From an uncultured Eubacteriales bacterium (GTDB lineage: Bacteria > Bacillota > Clostridia > Saccharofermentanales > UBA5734), in assembly GCA_903835065.1 (NCBI GenBank), contig CAILLO010000016.1, forward strand, positions 24,965 to 88,964: 64,000 nt of DNA, written 5' to 3'. The notes under the pieces were generated by a model. It saw nothing but the letters and a program-made list of their open reading frames with translations, was not told the DNA's origin and ran no database searches. The position numbers were made by a program, and so were the translations under genes. Shown one piece after another: positions 35,087-44,819 of this stretch (its first letter is position 1; every line of letters starts with the position of its first letter).

Positions 35087-36649
35087 TTCGCGCCGTACGC
35101 CCTTCCCGGGCCCGCCGCGGCGCGGCGTCTGTCCTGCGCGCCGTCGCCGTGCTGCTGTCGCTCGTCCTGCCGTGCCTCGTGCCGCTCCCGAAGCTGACCG
35201 GCGCGCTCGTGCCCGGCTTCGCAGCCGCCGCGGCCGCTCCGGCGGGGATTTCGGACCAGGTTTCGTTCGAGGCCTGGCTCGCGGCCGCCGGACGCCCCGT
35301 CGCGAGCCGCTACCACGCCTACCGGGCAAGTTTCGCGACCTACCGCGACTTCGGCCTGCTCGTCTACGGCTCGCCGTACCTCGTGTCGAACAACCGGTAC
35401 GATGCCGCTTCCGGCCAGTACCGCTATCTGGGATACTCCTACGACGAATTCACCTACACCAACACGTTCTTCCCCCCCCGACGCACCGGTCGGTGACCCC
35501 CAGAGCACGCCGTGGCAGTGGACGGGAAGCTGGCAGGAGATCGCCCTCGGCACCGACGCGGCCGTGAGCTGGCTGCGGCTGAGCGCGCGTGAGAAGGAGC
35601 ACGTGAAGGCGTCGGTCCTTTACTACAGTGGCAGCAGCTACGGCGGGATGAACTTCCCGGCCCTCGGCCTGTCGGAGCAGAACACGGTCGTGCTGTCGCC
35701 TCCGTCCTGGACGCTCGGGTTCGCGCTGTACACGAAGCACTACTGGGGTACGGGCAACCTGCGCTACGCGACTTTCACCGGCAGGGGAATCGGGAACGTG
35801 GCCGTGGCCTGCGCGCTGGAGGAGACCGTCCACCCGGCGGACGGCACCTACGTCATCCCGGCGGATGCGGCTTCCGTGAGGATTCCCGTCCGGGTCACGG
35901 GGCGGATCGCATCCTACGGGGGCCTCGCCCGGGCCGGCGACGTCGCGCGCGTCGGGGCGTCCGCCGGCACGGCGGCCGTCGAGGGGACGGGCGCCGCGGA
36001 CGAATCGGCCGAAGGCTGGTTCGAGGTGCGGAAGGACCAGCTGGCGGGCGCCGCGTCCGCGAGCCTGACCCTGACCGGTTCGGCCTGGGCCGTGTCTGTC
36101 TTCGGGGATCCGGTCTTCGCCTCGACCGACCTGACCGTGACCGTCGCGGACGGGGCGAAGTCCGGCAGCCCGTTCCTGGAGCTCCGCATCGTCGGAGACA
36201 TCGGGTACTTCCGCGGACAGACCGACCTGCTCGGGCGCTCCGTCGACCGGGACCCGCTCCGGTTCCTCGGGCTCGAGACGGTGACGGTCACCGCCGTCTT
36301 CTCGCGGACGCCGGACCGGGTCGTGTTCACTCCCGTCGGGCTGCTGTACGCCGCCGAGTTCCGCGATCCGTTCGGAAACCTGTACGCGCTGTCGCGGCTC
36401 GGCCGCCGCAGTCCGGCGTATCCGGCCGACTTCACGGTGATCCCCGCGCCGGGGCAGACGAAGGTCGCGTTCCGCTACATGCTGCCGCTCGCTCCGTCGA
36501 CCGTGTCGTGGGAGGGCAGGGCGCTCCGCGGCGGCTACCGCTTCGAGGTGAGGGCGGAATCCGCGGGCCAGTCCTGGACGCGGGCGCTGACCGGCATCGG
36601 GATCACCGGCGACGTCTTCGACGTGGTGCACCTCCAGCCCGCGGGATGA
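35083..36649 (+). pseudogene. Secreted protein gene interrupted in a poly-C tract (possible phase variation)
   Basis: A GTG start overlapping the upstream stop gives a signal peptide (VLRAVAVLLSLVLPCLVPL) and 137 residues, then a TGA at 35496. The other frame picks up exactly at an eight-C run (35472-35479) and continues without a stop to 36649 with normal codon use. With seven Cs the protein would be about 521 residues, reading through FFPPDAPVGDPQSTPW. Downstream parts look like beta-rich repeats (SAWAVSVFGDPVFASTDLTVTV; DPLRFLGLETVTVTAVF). No family recognised. This may be a homopolymer error, a null allele or an on/off switch by slipped-strand mispairing. Confidence 0.7.
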
Positions 36650-36658
36650 ACCCGCGGG
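36638..36658 (+). terminator. Palindromic hairpin enclosing the stop codon
   Basis: CCCGCGGG-atgaa-CCCGCGGG. Each arm is itself a palindrome, and the TGA stop at 36647-36649 lies in the loop. No T-run follows. Confidence 0.5.
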
Positions 36659-36704
36659 TCGGGCCCGTCGTCCCGCAGACGGTTGCGCCGCGTTTCTCCG
36701 ATTC

Positions 36705-36713
36705 TGCTATACT
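36705..36713 (+). promoter_or_regulatory. Extended -10 before the SNF2 helicase gene
   Basis: TGcTATACT, 39 bases before the TTG start at 36753. TTGCGC at 36683 could be a poor -35 at a long 19-base spacing. Confidence 0.5.
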
Positions 36714-36752
36714 TGTTGCATCCATGCAGTTGCAGAAAAGGAGTCTCCGACG

Positions 36753-39700
36753 TTGAAACCGCATCTCGACGATGGCATCGTCTTCAGCCTCACCTCCCGT
36801 CCGACCACCTATGCCAGGGGCCGGGCCTATTTCGAGCAGGGGCGGGTCTTCTCGCTCCGGTACGACGAGCCGTCGCGCCTGCTGTCCGCCTCCGTGCGCG
36901 GCACCGAGACCTACGACGTGACGGTCCGGTTCTCGGGCGAAGGCGCCTATGAGACCTGCCGCTGCGAGTGCGAGGACTTCGCGGCCGCCGAGGGACCCTG
37001 CAAGCACGTCGTCGCCGCGATGATCGCGTCCGTCGAGCAGCAGGCGTACCGCACGGGTCGCCGCTTCGGACCGGGTTCCGAGCTGATCGAGGCGCTCGAG
37101 GGGATCGGCGAGGAGAAGACCCGGACCGAGGTGCACCTCGAGGTCGCCCTGGCGCTGGATACGGCGGACAGCCAGCCGGTCCGCCCGGCCCTGGAGTTCC
37201 GCATCGGCATCGACAAGCTCTACAGCATCCGCAACCTCGCCGAATTCTGCGAGGCGCTGCGCACGGGCGCCGCGACGGAGGTCGGCCGCGGATTCCTGTT
37301 CGACCCGCGGCACCACCGCTTCTCCGCGACGGACCAGCGGCTCGTCGACCTGCTCGAGGAGCTCTGGGACTCCGAAGCCTTCCGCTCGCGCACCGGCCTC
37401 GTGCCGGGCAGCATCTCGCGCTCGTCCGGCCACGGCCTGTTCAAGGGCCGCCGCGTCTACCTCCCCCCGCAGGTCTTCGTGCGCACGCTGGAGCTCCTCG
37501 AGGGTTTCCGCTTCCTGTTGCGCCTGCCCGACAAGGACGTCGGCCCGACCGTCGTCCTCCGGTCGGAGATGCCGATCGACCTCCAGATCGACCGCCGCGG
37601 CGACGGGCTGCGCCTGTCGATCCACGACGTCCCCGCCCCCGTGCCCCTGACCGAGAACGGACGCTACTGCCTGCGCGGCGAATTCGTCTTCCGGCTGGAC
37701 GGCGAGCAGAAGCGCACGCTGCCGCCGATCCTGCGCGCCCTGGCCCGTTCTCCGGGCGGCATCGCCTTCTCGCCCGACGAGGAGGCCAAGGTCGTCTCCC
37801 GCGTGCTGCCACGCCTGCGCCTCGCCGGCAAGGTGCACGTCGACGCCGACCTCGCGGACAGCCTCTACAGCGCCGGCCTCTCGCCGCGGATCTACTTCGA
37901 CCGCGCGGGCGACGGCATCGCCGCCACCGTCGAGTTCTGGTACGAGGACCTCTGCATCAATCCCTTCGCCGAACCGCCGACGCAGCCCACGCCTTCGACG
38001 TCGTCCAAGGACCGGATCCTGATCCGCGACTTCGACACCGAGCGCGCCCTGATCGCCTTCTTCGACCGCGGCGATTTCCGCTTCCGCAACGGCACGGCCG
38101 TCCTCGTCGACGAGGACCGGCTGTACGCCTTCCTGCGGGACGACCTGCCGCTGCTCGCCGAACAGGCCGAGCTCTTCCTCTCGGAGGAGTTCCGGCGCCT
38201 GCGGATCCGCGACGCGCGCGCCTTCCGCACCGGTCTCCGCTTCGAGGAGGGCCGCAACCTCCTGTCGTTCACGTTCCAGCACGCGGAGATCACCGACCAG
38301 GAGCTCGCCCTGATCCTGTCCGCCCTGCAGAAGAAGAAGCGCTATTTCCGCCTCCGGGACGGCACCTTCGTCGACCTCGAGGACGGCCTGCTGCAGACCG
38401 TGTCCCGCACCATGGAGGAGCTCGGCCTCGACGGAGACGCCCTGCGCAAGGGCTCGGTCGAAATGCCGACCTACCGGGCGCTCTACCTCGATTCCGAGCT
38501 CCAGCGCCTCGAGCAGGGGCGCGTCGAGCGCAACCAGGCCTTCAAGCACCTGGTGATGAGCCTTCGCGAACCGCAGGACACGGACTATCCCGTCCCCGAG
38601 GAAGTGGCCGGCGTGCTGCGCGACTACCAGCGGACCGGGTTCCGCTGGATGCGCACCCTATCCGACTTCGGCATGGGCGGCATCCTCGCGGACGACATGG
38701 GACTCGGCAAGACCCTGCAGACGTTCGCCTACCTGCTGTCCGTCCGAAAGCCCGATGACCCGCCCGCGCTGGTCGTCGCACCCTCGTCGCTGCTGTTCAA
38801 CTGGCAGCAGGAGGCGGCGCGCTTCGCGCCGTCGCTGCGCACGATCGTCGTGTCGGGGCCGCCGTGCCAGCGGCAGGAGCTCATGAAGGAGTTCTCGCAG
38901 ACCGACATCGTGATCACGTCGTACCCGCTGCTCCGCCGCGACATCGAGGTCTACGCGGAAATCCCCTTCTCCGCCTGCTTCCTCGACGAGGCGCAGCACA
39001 TCAAGAACGCGTCCTCGGTCAACGCCCGCGCGGTCAAGCAGATCCAGGCGCCGAAGCGCTTCGCACTGACCGGCACGCCGATCGAGAACTCGCTCGACGA
39101 GCTGTGGTCGATCTTCGACTTCATCATGCCCGGCTATCTGCACTCCTACTCGCGCTTCCAGTCGCTCTACGAGCGGCCGATCGCGGCCGAAGGCAACATG
39201 GAGGCCCTCGAGCGCCTGTCCGCGCAGATCGCCCCGTTCGTCCTCCGCCGACTCAAGAAGGACGTCCTCAAGGAGCTGCCGCCGAAGTTCGAATCGCGCA
39301 TGAGCGTGGAGATGACCGAGGAGCAGAAGAAGATCTACGTCGCCCAGCTCGCCCTCGCCCGGCGCGAAGTCGCCGAGGAGCTCGCCGCGAACGGCGCCGA
39401 GCGCGGCCGCATCCGGATCCTGTCGGTGCTCGTCCGCCTGCGCCAGATCTGCTGCCACCCCGCCTCCTTCCTGCCCGACTACACGGGCGACAGCGGCAAG
39501 ATGCAGCTCCTGTCCGAAATCGTCGAGGACGCGCTCGAGTCGGGCCACCGGCTCCTCGTCTTCTCGCAGTTCACCAGCATCCTCTCGATCATCCGCGCCT
39601 GGGCCGACGCGCAGGGGATTCCCTACGCCTACCTCGACGGCAGCACGCCGGTCGGGGAGCGCTCCGACCTGGTGCGCCGCTTCAACGCGGGCACCGGCTC

Positions 39701-40022
39701 GATCTTCCTGATCTCGCTGAAGGCGGGCGGCACGGGACTCAACCTCACGGGCGCCGACATGGTCGTCCACTTCGACCCGTGGTGGAACCCGGCCGTCGAG
39801 GACCAGGCGACCGACCGCGCCTATCGGATCGGCCAGAAGCAGTCGGTGCAGGTGATCAAGCTGATCTCCAAGGGCACGATCGAGGAGAAGGTCATCGAGA
39901 TGCAGCAGCGCAAGAAAGGCCTCGTGGACGCCATCCTCCGCCCGGGGGAGACGTTCCTCTCCCGCCTGTCCGAGGAGGAGATCCGCGACCTGTTCGACAT
40001 CCGCGAAACCCCTGCGTCGTAG
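36753..40022 (+). CDS. SWIM zinc finger plus SNF2-family ATPase
   Basis: A 1089-residue protein starting at TTG (AAAAGGAG upstream; no ATG nearby in frame). Residues 70-95 form a SWIM zinc finger (CRCECEDF ... GPCKHVVA, CxC...CxH). A large middle region precedes a full SNF2 motor in the last 450 residues: Walker A DDMGLGKTLQ, DEAQHIKN, LTGTPIENSLDELWS, and the late motifs AGGTGLNLTGADMVV and DRAYRIGQ. Bacterial SWIM-SNF2 proteins (RapA/HepA-like relatives) translocate on double-stranded DNA and probably remodel protein-DNA complexes. It stands alone as a transcription unit with its own promoter. Confidence 0.94.
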   Translation: MKPHLDDGIVFSLTSRPTTYARGRAYFEQGRVFSLRYDEPSRLLSASVRGTETYDVTVRFSGEGAYETCRCECEDFAAAEGPCKHVVAAMIASVEQQAYRTGRRFGPGSELIEALEGIGEEKTRTEVHLEVALALDTADSQPVRPALEFRIGIDKLYSIRNLAEFCEALRTGAATEVGRGFLFDPRHHRFSATDQRLVDLLEELWDSEAFRSRTGLVPGSISRSSGHGLFKGRRVYLPPQVFVRTLELLEGFRFLLRLPDKDVGPTVVLRSEMPIDLQIDRRGDGLRLSIHDVPAPVPLTENGRYCLRGEFVFRLDGEQKRTLPPILRALARSPGGIAFSPDEEAKVVSRVLPRLRLAGKVHVDADLADSLYSAGLSPRIYFDRAGDGIAATVEFWYEDLCINPFAEPPTQPTPSTSSKDRILIRDFDTERALIAFFDRGDFRFRNGTAVLVDEDRLYAFLRDDLPLLAEQAELFLSEEFRRLRIRDARAFRTGLRFEEGRNLLSFTFQHAEITDQELALILSALQKKKRYFRLRDGTFVDLEDGLLQTVSRTMEELGLDGDALRKGSVEMPTYRALYLDSELQRLEQGRVERNQAFKHLVMSLREPQDTDYPVPEEVAGVLRDYQRTGFRWMRTLSDFGMGGILADDMGLGKTLQTFAYLLSVRKPDDPPALVVAPSSLLFNWQQEAARFAPSLRTIVVSGPPCQRQELMKEFSQTDIVITSYPLLRRDIEVYAEIPFSACFLDEAQHIKNASSVNARAVKQIQAPKRFALTGTPIENSLDELWSIFDFIMPGYLHSYSRFQSLYERPIAAEGNMEALERLSAQIAPFVLRRLKKDVLKELPPKFESRMSVEMTEEQKKIYVAQLALARREVAEELAANGAERGRIRILSVLVRLRQICCHPASFLPDYTGDSGKMQLLSEIVEDALESGHRLLVFSQFTSILSIIRAWADAQGIPYAYLDGSTPVGERSDLVRRFNAGTGSIFLISLKAGGTGLNLTGADMVVHFDPWWNPAVEDQATDRAYRIGQKQSVQVIKLISKGTIEEKVIEMQQRKKGLVDAILRPGETFLSRLSEEEIRDLFDIRETPAS

Positions 40023-40053
40023 CCCGGCGGGCTCTTCCGGGATAGCCCCGTTA

Positions 40054-40062
40054 TGGTAGAAT
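40054..40062 (+). promoter_or_regulatory. Extended -10 of the acyl-CoA ligase gene
   Basis: TGGTAGAAT, 36 bases before the ATG at 40099, identical to the elements at 8648 and 43591. Confidence 0.55.
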
Positions 40063-40098
40063 CGGTACGTGTCCGCGACCGATGAAGGAGGAGCCGAG

Positions 40099-41814
40099 AT
40101 GAAGCAGTATCCGCTCTATGATGTCAGGAAGATCCGCGATCTGAGGGACATGCTCGACCAGAGCGCGAAGCTCTACGCCGACAAGGCCGCCTTCCTCGTG
40201 AAGCCAATCAAGGGCGGGGACTACGCGCCCGTGACCTACACGCAGTTCCAGGCGGATGTGCGCGCGCTCGGCACGGCCTTCCTCTCGCTCGGGCTCAAGG
40301 GCGGCCGGATCGCCGTGATCGGCGAGAACCGCTACGAATGGTGCGTCGCCTACCTCGCCGCCGTGAACGGCATCGCGGTCGTCGTGCCGCTCGACAAGGA
40401 ACTGCCCGCCGCCGAGATCCAGAATCTGCTGCTCCGCTCGAAGGCCGACGCCGTCGTCTTCGCCGGTAGCCGCAAGGAGGACGTCCTGGCCGTCCGCGCC
40501 GCGCTGCCCGACCTGCGCCTGCTGGTCGGCATGGACGAGCCCGAGGACCGGGACGGCGTCCTGTCGTACCCGAAGCTGATCGCCCAGGGCGGGAAGGACT
40601 TCGCCGCCGGGAACCGCGCCGTGCTGGACCTCCCGATCGATGTCGAGACGATGAGCGCCCTCCTGTTCACGTCCGGCACGACGTCCGACGCCAAGGCCGT
40701 CATGCTGTCGCAGAAGAACCTGTGCATCAACCTGCAGGCGATGTGCAGCATGCTCTACATCAACGATGACGTCTTCCTGTCGGTCCTGCCGATGCACCAT
40801 ACCTACGAGTGCACCTGCGGCTTCCTGTGCCAGATCTACCGCGGCAACACCGTGGCGTTCTGCGAGGGCCTCCGCCACATCGCGAAGAACCTCAAGGAGT
40901 CCCAGGCGACCAAGATGCTGGTCGTGCCGCTGATGCTCGAGTCGATGCTCAAGAAGATCTGGCAGGGCGCTTCGGCCGACCCGGAGAAGCTGAAGAAGCT
41001 GAAGACCGGCCTACGGATCTCGAATTTCCTCCGCATCTTCGGCATCGACCTGCGCCGCAAGCTGTTCAAGCCCGTGCTCGACACCTTCGGCGGCAAGCTC
41101 GCGCTCTTCATCAGCGGCGGCGCCCCGATCGACCCGAAGGTCATGAAGGGCCTGCGCGACTTCGGCTTCCAGTGCCTCCAGGGGTACGGGCTGACCGAAT
41201 GCGCACCGATCCTCGCGCTCAACCGCGACGTCGCCTTCAAGGACGAGTCGGCCGGCCTGCCGCTGCCGGGCGTGGAGATCCGCATCGACGAACCCGACGG
41301 GAAGGGCATCGGCGAGATCTGCGGCCGCGGCCCGAACGTCTTCCTCGGCTACTACGAGAACGAGGAGGCGACGAAGGAGGCCCTGGTGGACGGCTGGTTC
41401 CACACGGGCGACCTCGGGTACCTGGACAAGGACGGCTTCGTGATCATCACGGGCCGCAAGAAGAACGTGATCGTGACCAAGAACGGCAAGAAGATCTTCC
41501 CGGAGGAGGTCGAGAGCCTGCTCGGCCGCAGCCCCTATATCCTGGAGAGCCTCGTCTACGGCCTCGAGGACGCGGACGGCGAGACGACGGTCGCCGCCGA
41601 GATCTTCCCGGACTTCGACAAGCTGAAGGAGGACAACGGCGGACAGGCTCCCGACGAAGCGGCGGTGCGCGCCACCCTCGCCGAGGAGGTCAAGAAGGTC
41701 AACCACATGCTGGTCAAATACAAGGCGATCCGCCGGTTCGAGGTCCGTTCCGAGGAGTTCGTCAAGACCACGACCAAGAAGATCAAGCGTTATCTGGTCA
41801 AGAAGACGGCGTGA
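40099..41814 (+). CDS. AMP-forming long-chain acyl-CoA ligase
   Basis: A 571-residue adenylate-forming enzyme. Motifs: LLFTSGTTSDAKAVMLS (P-loop), GYGLTECAPILALN (A5), GWFHTGDLGYLDKDGFVII (A7) and GRKKNVIVTKNGKKIFPEEVE (A8). It activates a fatty or aromatic acid with ATP and couples it to CoA. The C-terminus (ETTVAAEIFPDF ... KKIKRYL) matches the FadD15/long-chain group. AAGGAGGAG precedes the ATG at 40099; a GTG at 40069 would overlap the promoter leader. It converges with and overlaps the CoA-disulfide-reductase-like gene by 17 bases at the 3' ends, with no terminator between. Confidence 0.93.
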   Translation: MKQYPLYDVRKIRDLRDMLDQSAKLYADKAAFLVKPIKGGDYAPVTYTQFQADVRALGTAFLSLGLKGGRIAVIGENRYEWCVAYLAAVNGIAVVVPLDKELPAAEIQNLLLRSKADAVVFAGSRKEDVLAVRAALPDLRLLVGMDEPEDRDGVLSYPKLIAQGGKDFAAGNRAVLDLPIDVETMSALLFTSGTTSDAKAVMLSQKNLCINLQAMCSMLYINDDVFLSVLPMHHTYECTCGFLCQIYRGNTVAFCEGLRHIAKNLKESQATKMLVVPLMLESMLKKIWQGASADPEKLKKLKTGLRISNFLRIFGIDLRRKLFKPVLDTFGGKLALFISGGAPIDPKVMKGLRDFGFQCLQGYGLTECAPILALNRDVAFKDESAGLPLPGVEIRIDEPDGKGIGEICGRGPNVFLGYYENEEATKEALVDGWFHTGDLGYLDKDGFVIITGRKKNVIVTKNGKKIFPEEVESLLGRSPYILESLVYGLEDADGETTVAAEIFPDFDKLKEDNGGQAPDEAAVRATLAEEVKKVNHMLVKYKAIRRFEVRSEEFVKTTTKKIKRYLVKKTA

Positions 41815-43474
41815 TCGGGAAGACGCGCGTCGCCGCCCGGTAGAATCGATAGCCGCCGGCCAGATTGTATACCTCGGGGAAGCCCGACTGCGAGAGGATC
41901 CGATACGCGACGTGCCCGCGGAGGCCGATGCGGCAGAACTCGTAGACGGGCTTCTTCGCGTCCAGCTCGCCCAGGCGAGCGCGCAGGTCGTCGACCGGGA
42001 TGTTCACGGCGCCCGGGATCGACCCGGCCGCGAACTCCTCCGCGGTGCGCACGTCGAGCAGCGTGACCTTCGCGGGGTCGAGCCCCGCGACGTCCTCGGC
42101 GTAGAACTGCTTCTCCAGACCGTCGAGCACATTCTGCGCGACGTAGCCGGCCATGTTGACCGGGTCCTTCGCGGAACCGAACGGTGGCGCGTAGGCGAGC
42201 TCGAGGTCGGTCAGGTCGTGCACGGTCATGCCGGCGCGGATCGCCGTGGCGAGCACGTCGCAGCGCTTGTCGACGCCGTCGCGGCCGGTCAGCTGGGCGC
42301 CGAGGAGCTTTCCGTCGGGCACGCGGAACAGGAGCTTGACGTTCATCTGGGTCGCGCCGGGGTAGTATCCGGCGTGGCTGCCGCTGTGGGTGTACGTCTT
42401 CGCGTAGGGGATGCCGGCCGCCTTCAGGGCGCGTTCGTTGGCGCCGGTGACGGCGACGGTCATCTCGAAGGCCTTGAGGATCGCGGTGCCCTGGGTGCCC
42501 TTGTAAGCGCTCGGGATCCCGCAGAGGTTGTCGGCCGCGATGCGGCCCTGACGGTTGGCGGGGGAGGCGAGGGGGACGAAGGTGCGCGCGCCGGTGACGA
42601 AGTCCGCCACTTCGATGGCGTCGCCGACCGCATAGATCGAGGGGTCCGAGGTCCGCATGTGCTCGTCGACGCGGATCGTGCCACGCACGCCCATTTCGAG
42701 GCCGGCTTCCCTGGCGAATGTGCCTTCCGGACGGACTCCGACGGCGAGGACGACGAGGTCGGCGCAGATCGCGCCGCCGGTGCTGGTCTGGACGGACAGG
42801 CCCGAGGCGGTGCGCCGGATCGCGGTGACGCCGCAGTTCAGGTAGAGGCCGACGCCGTTCTTCGCGACATGCGCGTGCAGGTCGCCGGCCATGTCGGGGT
42901 CGAGGGGCTGCACGAGGTGGTCCGTCAGTTCGACGATCGAGACGGACAGCGTCAGCGCGCGCAGGTTCTCGGCCATCTCGACGCCGATGTAGCCGCCGCC
43001 GACGACGACGGCGCGCCGGATGCCCGGCTGCTGCACGAACGTCTTGATGCGGTCGGTGTCGGCGAGGTTGCGGAGGGTGAAGACGCCTTCTTCGTCCGCG
43101 CCCTCGAGCGGGGGACGGATCGGGTCCGCGCCGGGGGAGAGGACCAGGGCATCGTAGGGCTCCTCGACCAGGGCGCCGTCGGAAAGGCGGCGCACATGGA
43201 GGCGCTTCGCGACGCGGTCGATGAGGACGGCCTCGTGGCCGACGCGCACGTCGACGCGGTAGCGGTCGTGGAAGGACTCCGGGGTCTGGAGCAGGAGCTC
43301 GTCGCGGTCCACGATCGTGTCGCCGATATAGTAGGGCAGTCCGCAGTTCGCGAAGGAGATGTGCTCCCCGCGCTCGAACATCACGATCTCCGCCGATTCG
43401 TCCAGCCGGCGCAGCCGAGCGGCCGCCGTCGCGCCCCCCGCGACACCGCCGACGATCAGGATCCTTCTGGCCAT
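41798..43474 (-). CDS. CoA-disulfide / persulfide reductase with C-terminal rhodanese domain
   Basis: A 558-residue flavoenzyme. GGVAGGATAAARLRR binds FAD; SFANCGLPYYIGD contains the single active-site cysteine of the CoADR/Nox/Npsr group; VVVGGGYIGVEMAENL is the NAD(P)H fold; and YAVGDAIEV the second FAD motif. Residues about 465-545 form a rhodanese domain (LLDVRTAEEFAAGSIPGA, active Cys in EFCRIGLRG). Such fusions reduce CoA-persulfide, polysulfide or CoA disulfide in anaerobes and manage sulfane sulfur. This ties in with the DsrE-TusA operon at 24 kb, though no physical link exists. GAGGAGG precedes the ATG; TAAGAT near 43535 may be its -10. Confidence 0.92.
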   Translation of the reverse strand: MARRILIVGGVAGGATAAARLRRLDESAEIVMFERGEHISFANCGLPYYIGDTIVDRDELLLQTPESFHDRYRVDVRVGHEAVLIDRVAKRLHVRRLSDGALVEEPYDALVLSPGADPIRPPLEGADEEGVFTLRNLADTDRIKTFVQQPGIRRAVVVGGGYIGVEMAENLRALTLSVSIVELTDHLVQPLDPDMAGDLHAHVAKNGVGLYLNCGVTAIRRTASGLSVQTSTGGAICADLVVLAVGVRPEGTFAREAGLEMGVRGTIRVDEHMRTSDPSIYAVGDAIEVADFVTGARTFVPLASPANRQGRIAADNLCGIPSAYKGTQGTAILKAFEMTVAVTGANERALKAAGIPYAKTYTHSGSHAGYYPGATQMNVKLLFRVPDGKLLGAQLTGRDGVDKRCDVLATAIRAGMTVHDLTDLELAYAPPFGSAKDPVNMAGYVAQNVLDGLEKQFYAEDVAGLDPAKVTLLDVRTAEEFAAGSIPGAVNIPVDDLRARLGELDAKKPVYEFCRIGLRGHVAYRILSQSGFPEVYNLAGGYRFYRAATRVFPITPSS

Positions 43475-43590
43475 ATTCTTGTCCTCCTCGGGGGCCGCGC
43501 CAATTCCATTCGATATGCACGGACTTACGCCTGCATCTTACGGAAAAAGACGTAGGAGGTGGCGTACCTCGGGTTACGGGAAGCCTGCTA

Positions 43591-43599
43591 TGGTAGAAT
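43591..43599 (+). promoter_or_regulatory. Extended -10 before the GNAT-like gene
   Basis: TGGTAGAAT, 34 bases before the ATG at 43634. TTACGG 14 bases upstream is too close to be a -35. Confidence 0.55.
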
Positions 43600-43633
43600 G
43601 GGTTCGATTTCGGACGCACGAACGGAGGTTTCC

Positions 43634-44818
43634 ATGGACAGCGACAACGCCGGAGCAGTACGCAGAATCAGGGTCTCGGAAATCGGGAACGAGTCGCTGG
43701 ATGCCTTTATCGCACTGCCGTTCCGGCTGTACCGCAAGGAGCGGTTCTGGGTCCCGGACCTCCGGGGCGACCAGAAGAAGCTGCTCGTCGGCACGGACAA
43801 CGAGATGTACCGCAACGGGCCCCACACGTTCTTCCTGGCCTACGAGGGCCGTCGGGTCGTCGCCCGGATCCTGTGCGGCATCGACCGCAAGATGAAGGAC
43901 GACATGGAGGCGTACGACGCCGACCCGTCGCGCGAAATCGACAAGGAAATGTGGGGCTACTTCTCCCTCTTCGAAGCCGAGTCGCCCGAGGCGGCCGCCG
44001 AGGTCCTGTGGGCCGCCGAGGACTGGTGCCGGAGGAACGGCGCGACGCACCTGCTCGGGCCCTGGTCCCCGGACGACGGCGAGAGCCACCGAGGCATCCT
44101 GGTCGACGGGTTCGACGGACCGCCCGCGGTGCTCAACACCTACAGCCTGCCCTGGTACGGAGCGGCCGTCGAGGCGTGCGGATTCAAGCAGTGGGAGGAC
44201 CTGCTCGCGCTGGTCGCCACGCCCGAGTCGGTCCAGATGGAGCGCCTCGAGAAGGTCGCGGCCTATGCGGAGAAGCGCGTCGGATTCCGCGTCGACCAGG
44301 CCGACCTGACGCACCGGGAGCGGGAAGTCGACGACGTCTACAAGATCCTCGTCGAGTCCTACCCCAAGGACTGGCCGAGCCCGCTGCCGTCACGCCAGTA
44401 CGTGGACGACTTCGTCAAGCAGAACCTCGCGATCCTCGACCCGGCCCTGATCCACATCGCCCGCCGGCTTTCGGACAACGAGCCGATCGCCTTCGTGCTG
44501 GGCGTGCCCGACATGAACGACGTCCTGATCCACATGCAAAGTGGACGGCTGTCGCCGATCAACATCCTGCGCTTCCTGTACTACCGGAAGAAGATCAGGG
44601 GCGCTCGCGGCATGATGCAGTTCGCGATTCCGGAATACCGCCAGAAGGGCGTCATGGCCGCCTGCTACGCGCGCAGCCTGATGGCCGCGATCCGCAGGGG
44701 CTACACGCGGTTCGACGCCTCGACGATCGGCCTGAAGAACACGATCTCCTGGAAGAGCATGGTGAGCGTCGGAGCCAAGGTGTACCGCGTGTACCGGTAC
44801 TACATGAAGGTCCTGTAG
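43634..44818 (+). CDS. Large GNAT-superfamily acyltransferase-like protein (YghO-like)
   Basis: A 394-residue protein. The N-terminal part (FIALPFRLYRKERFWVPDLRG, then LLVGTDNEMYRNGPHTFFLA) and LLGPWSPDDGESHRGILVDG are the pattern of the large double-lobed GNAT-like proteins related to E. coli YghO. The C-terminal half carries a second GNAT-like fold (ARGMMQFAIPEYRQKGVMAACYARSLMAAIR) and ends KVYRVYRYYMKVL, as expected when the last strand is kept. The function is unknown; peptidoglycan, lipid or amino-acid acylation has been suggested for relatives. GGAGG precedes the ATG. The HAD gene follows after one base, so the two form an operon. Confidence 0.77.
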   Translation: MDSDNAGAVRRIRVSEIGNESLDAFIALPFRLYRKERFWVPDLRGDQKKLLVGTDNEMYRNGPHTFFLAYEGRRVVARILCGIDRKMKDDMEAYDADPSREIDKEMWGYFSLFEAESPEAAAEVLWAAEDWCRRNGATHLLGPWSPDDGESHRGILVDGFDGPPAVLNTYSLPWYGAAVEACGFKQWEDLLALVATPESVQMERLEKVAAYAEKRVGFRVDQADLTHREREVDDVYKILVESYPKDWPSPLPSRQYVDDFVKQNLAILDPALIHIARRLSDNEPIAFVLGVPDMNDVLIHMQSGRLSPINILRFLYYRKKIRGARGMMQFAIPEYRQKGVMAACYARSLMAAIRRGYTRFDASTIGLKNTISWKSMVSVGAKVYRVYRYYMKVL

Positions 44819-44819
44819 C

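Noticed and set aside
41841-41846. TAGAAT on the plus strand resembling the recurrent -10
   Set aside because: It lies inside the 3' part of the minus-strand CoA-disulfide-reductase-like gene with no plus-strand gene after it. The TAGAAT at 46461 likewise arises from a stop codon.
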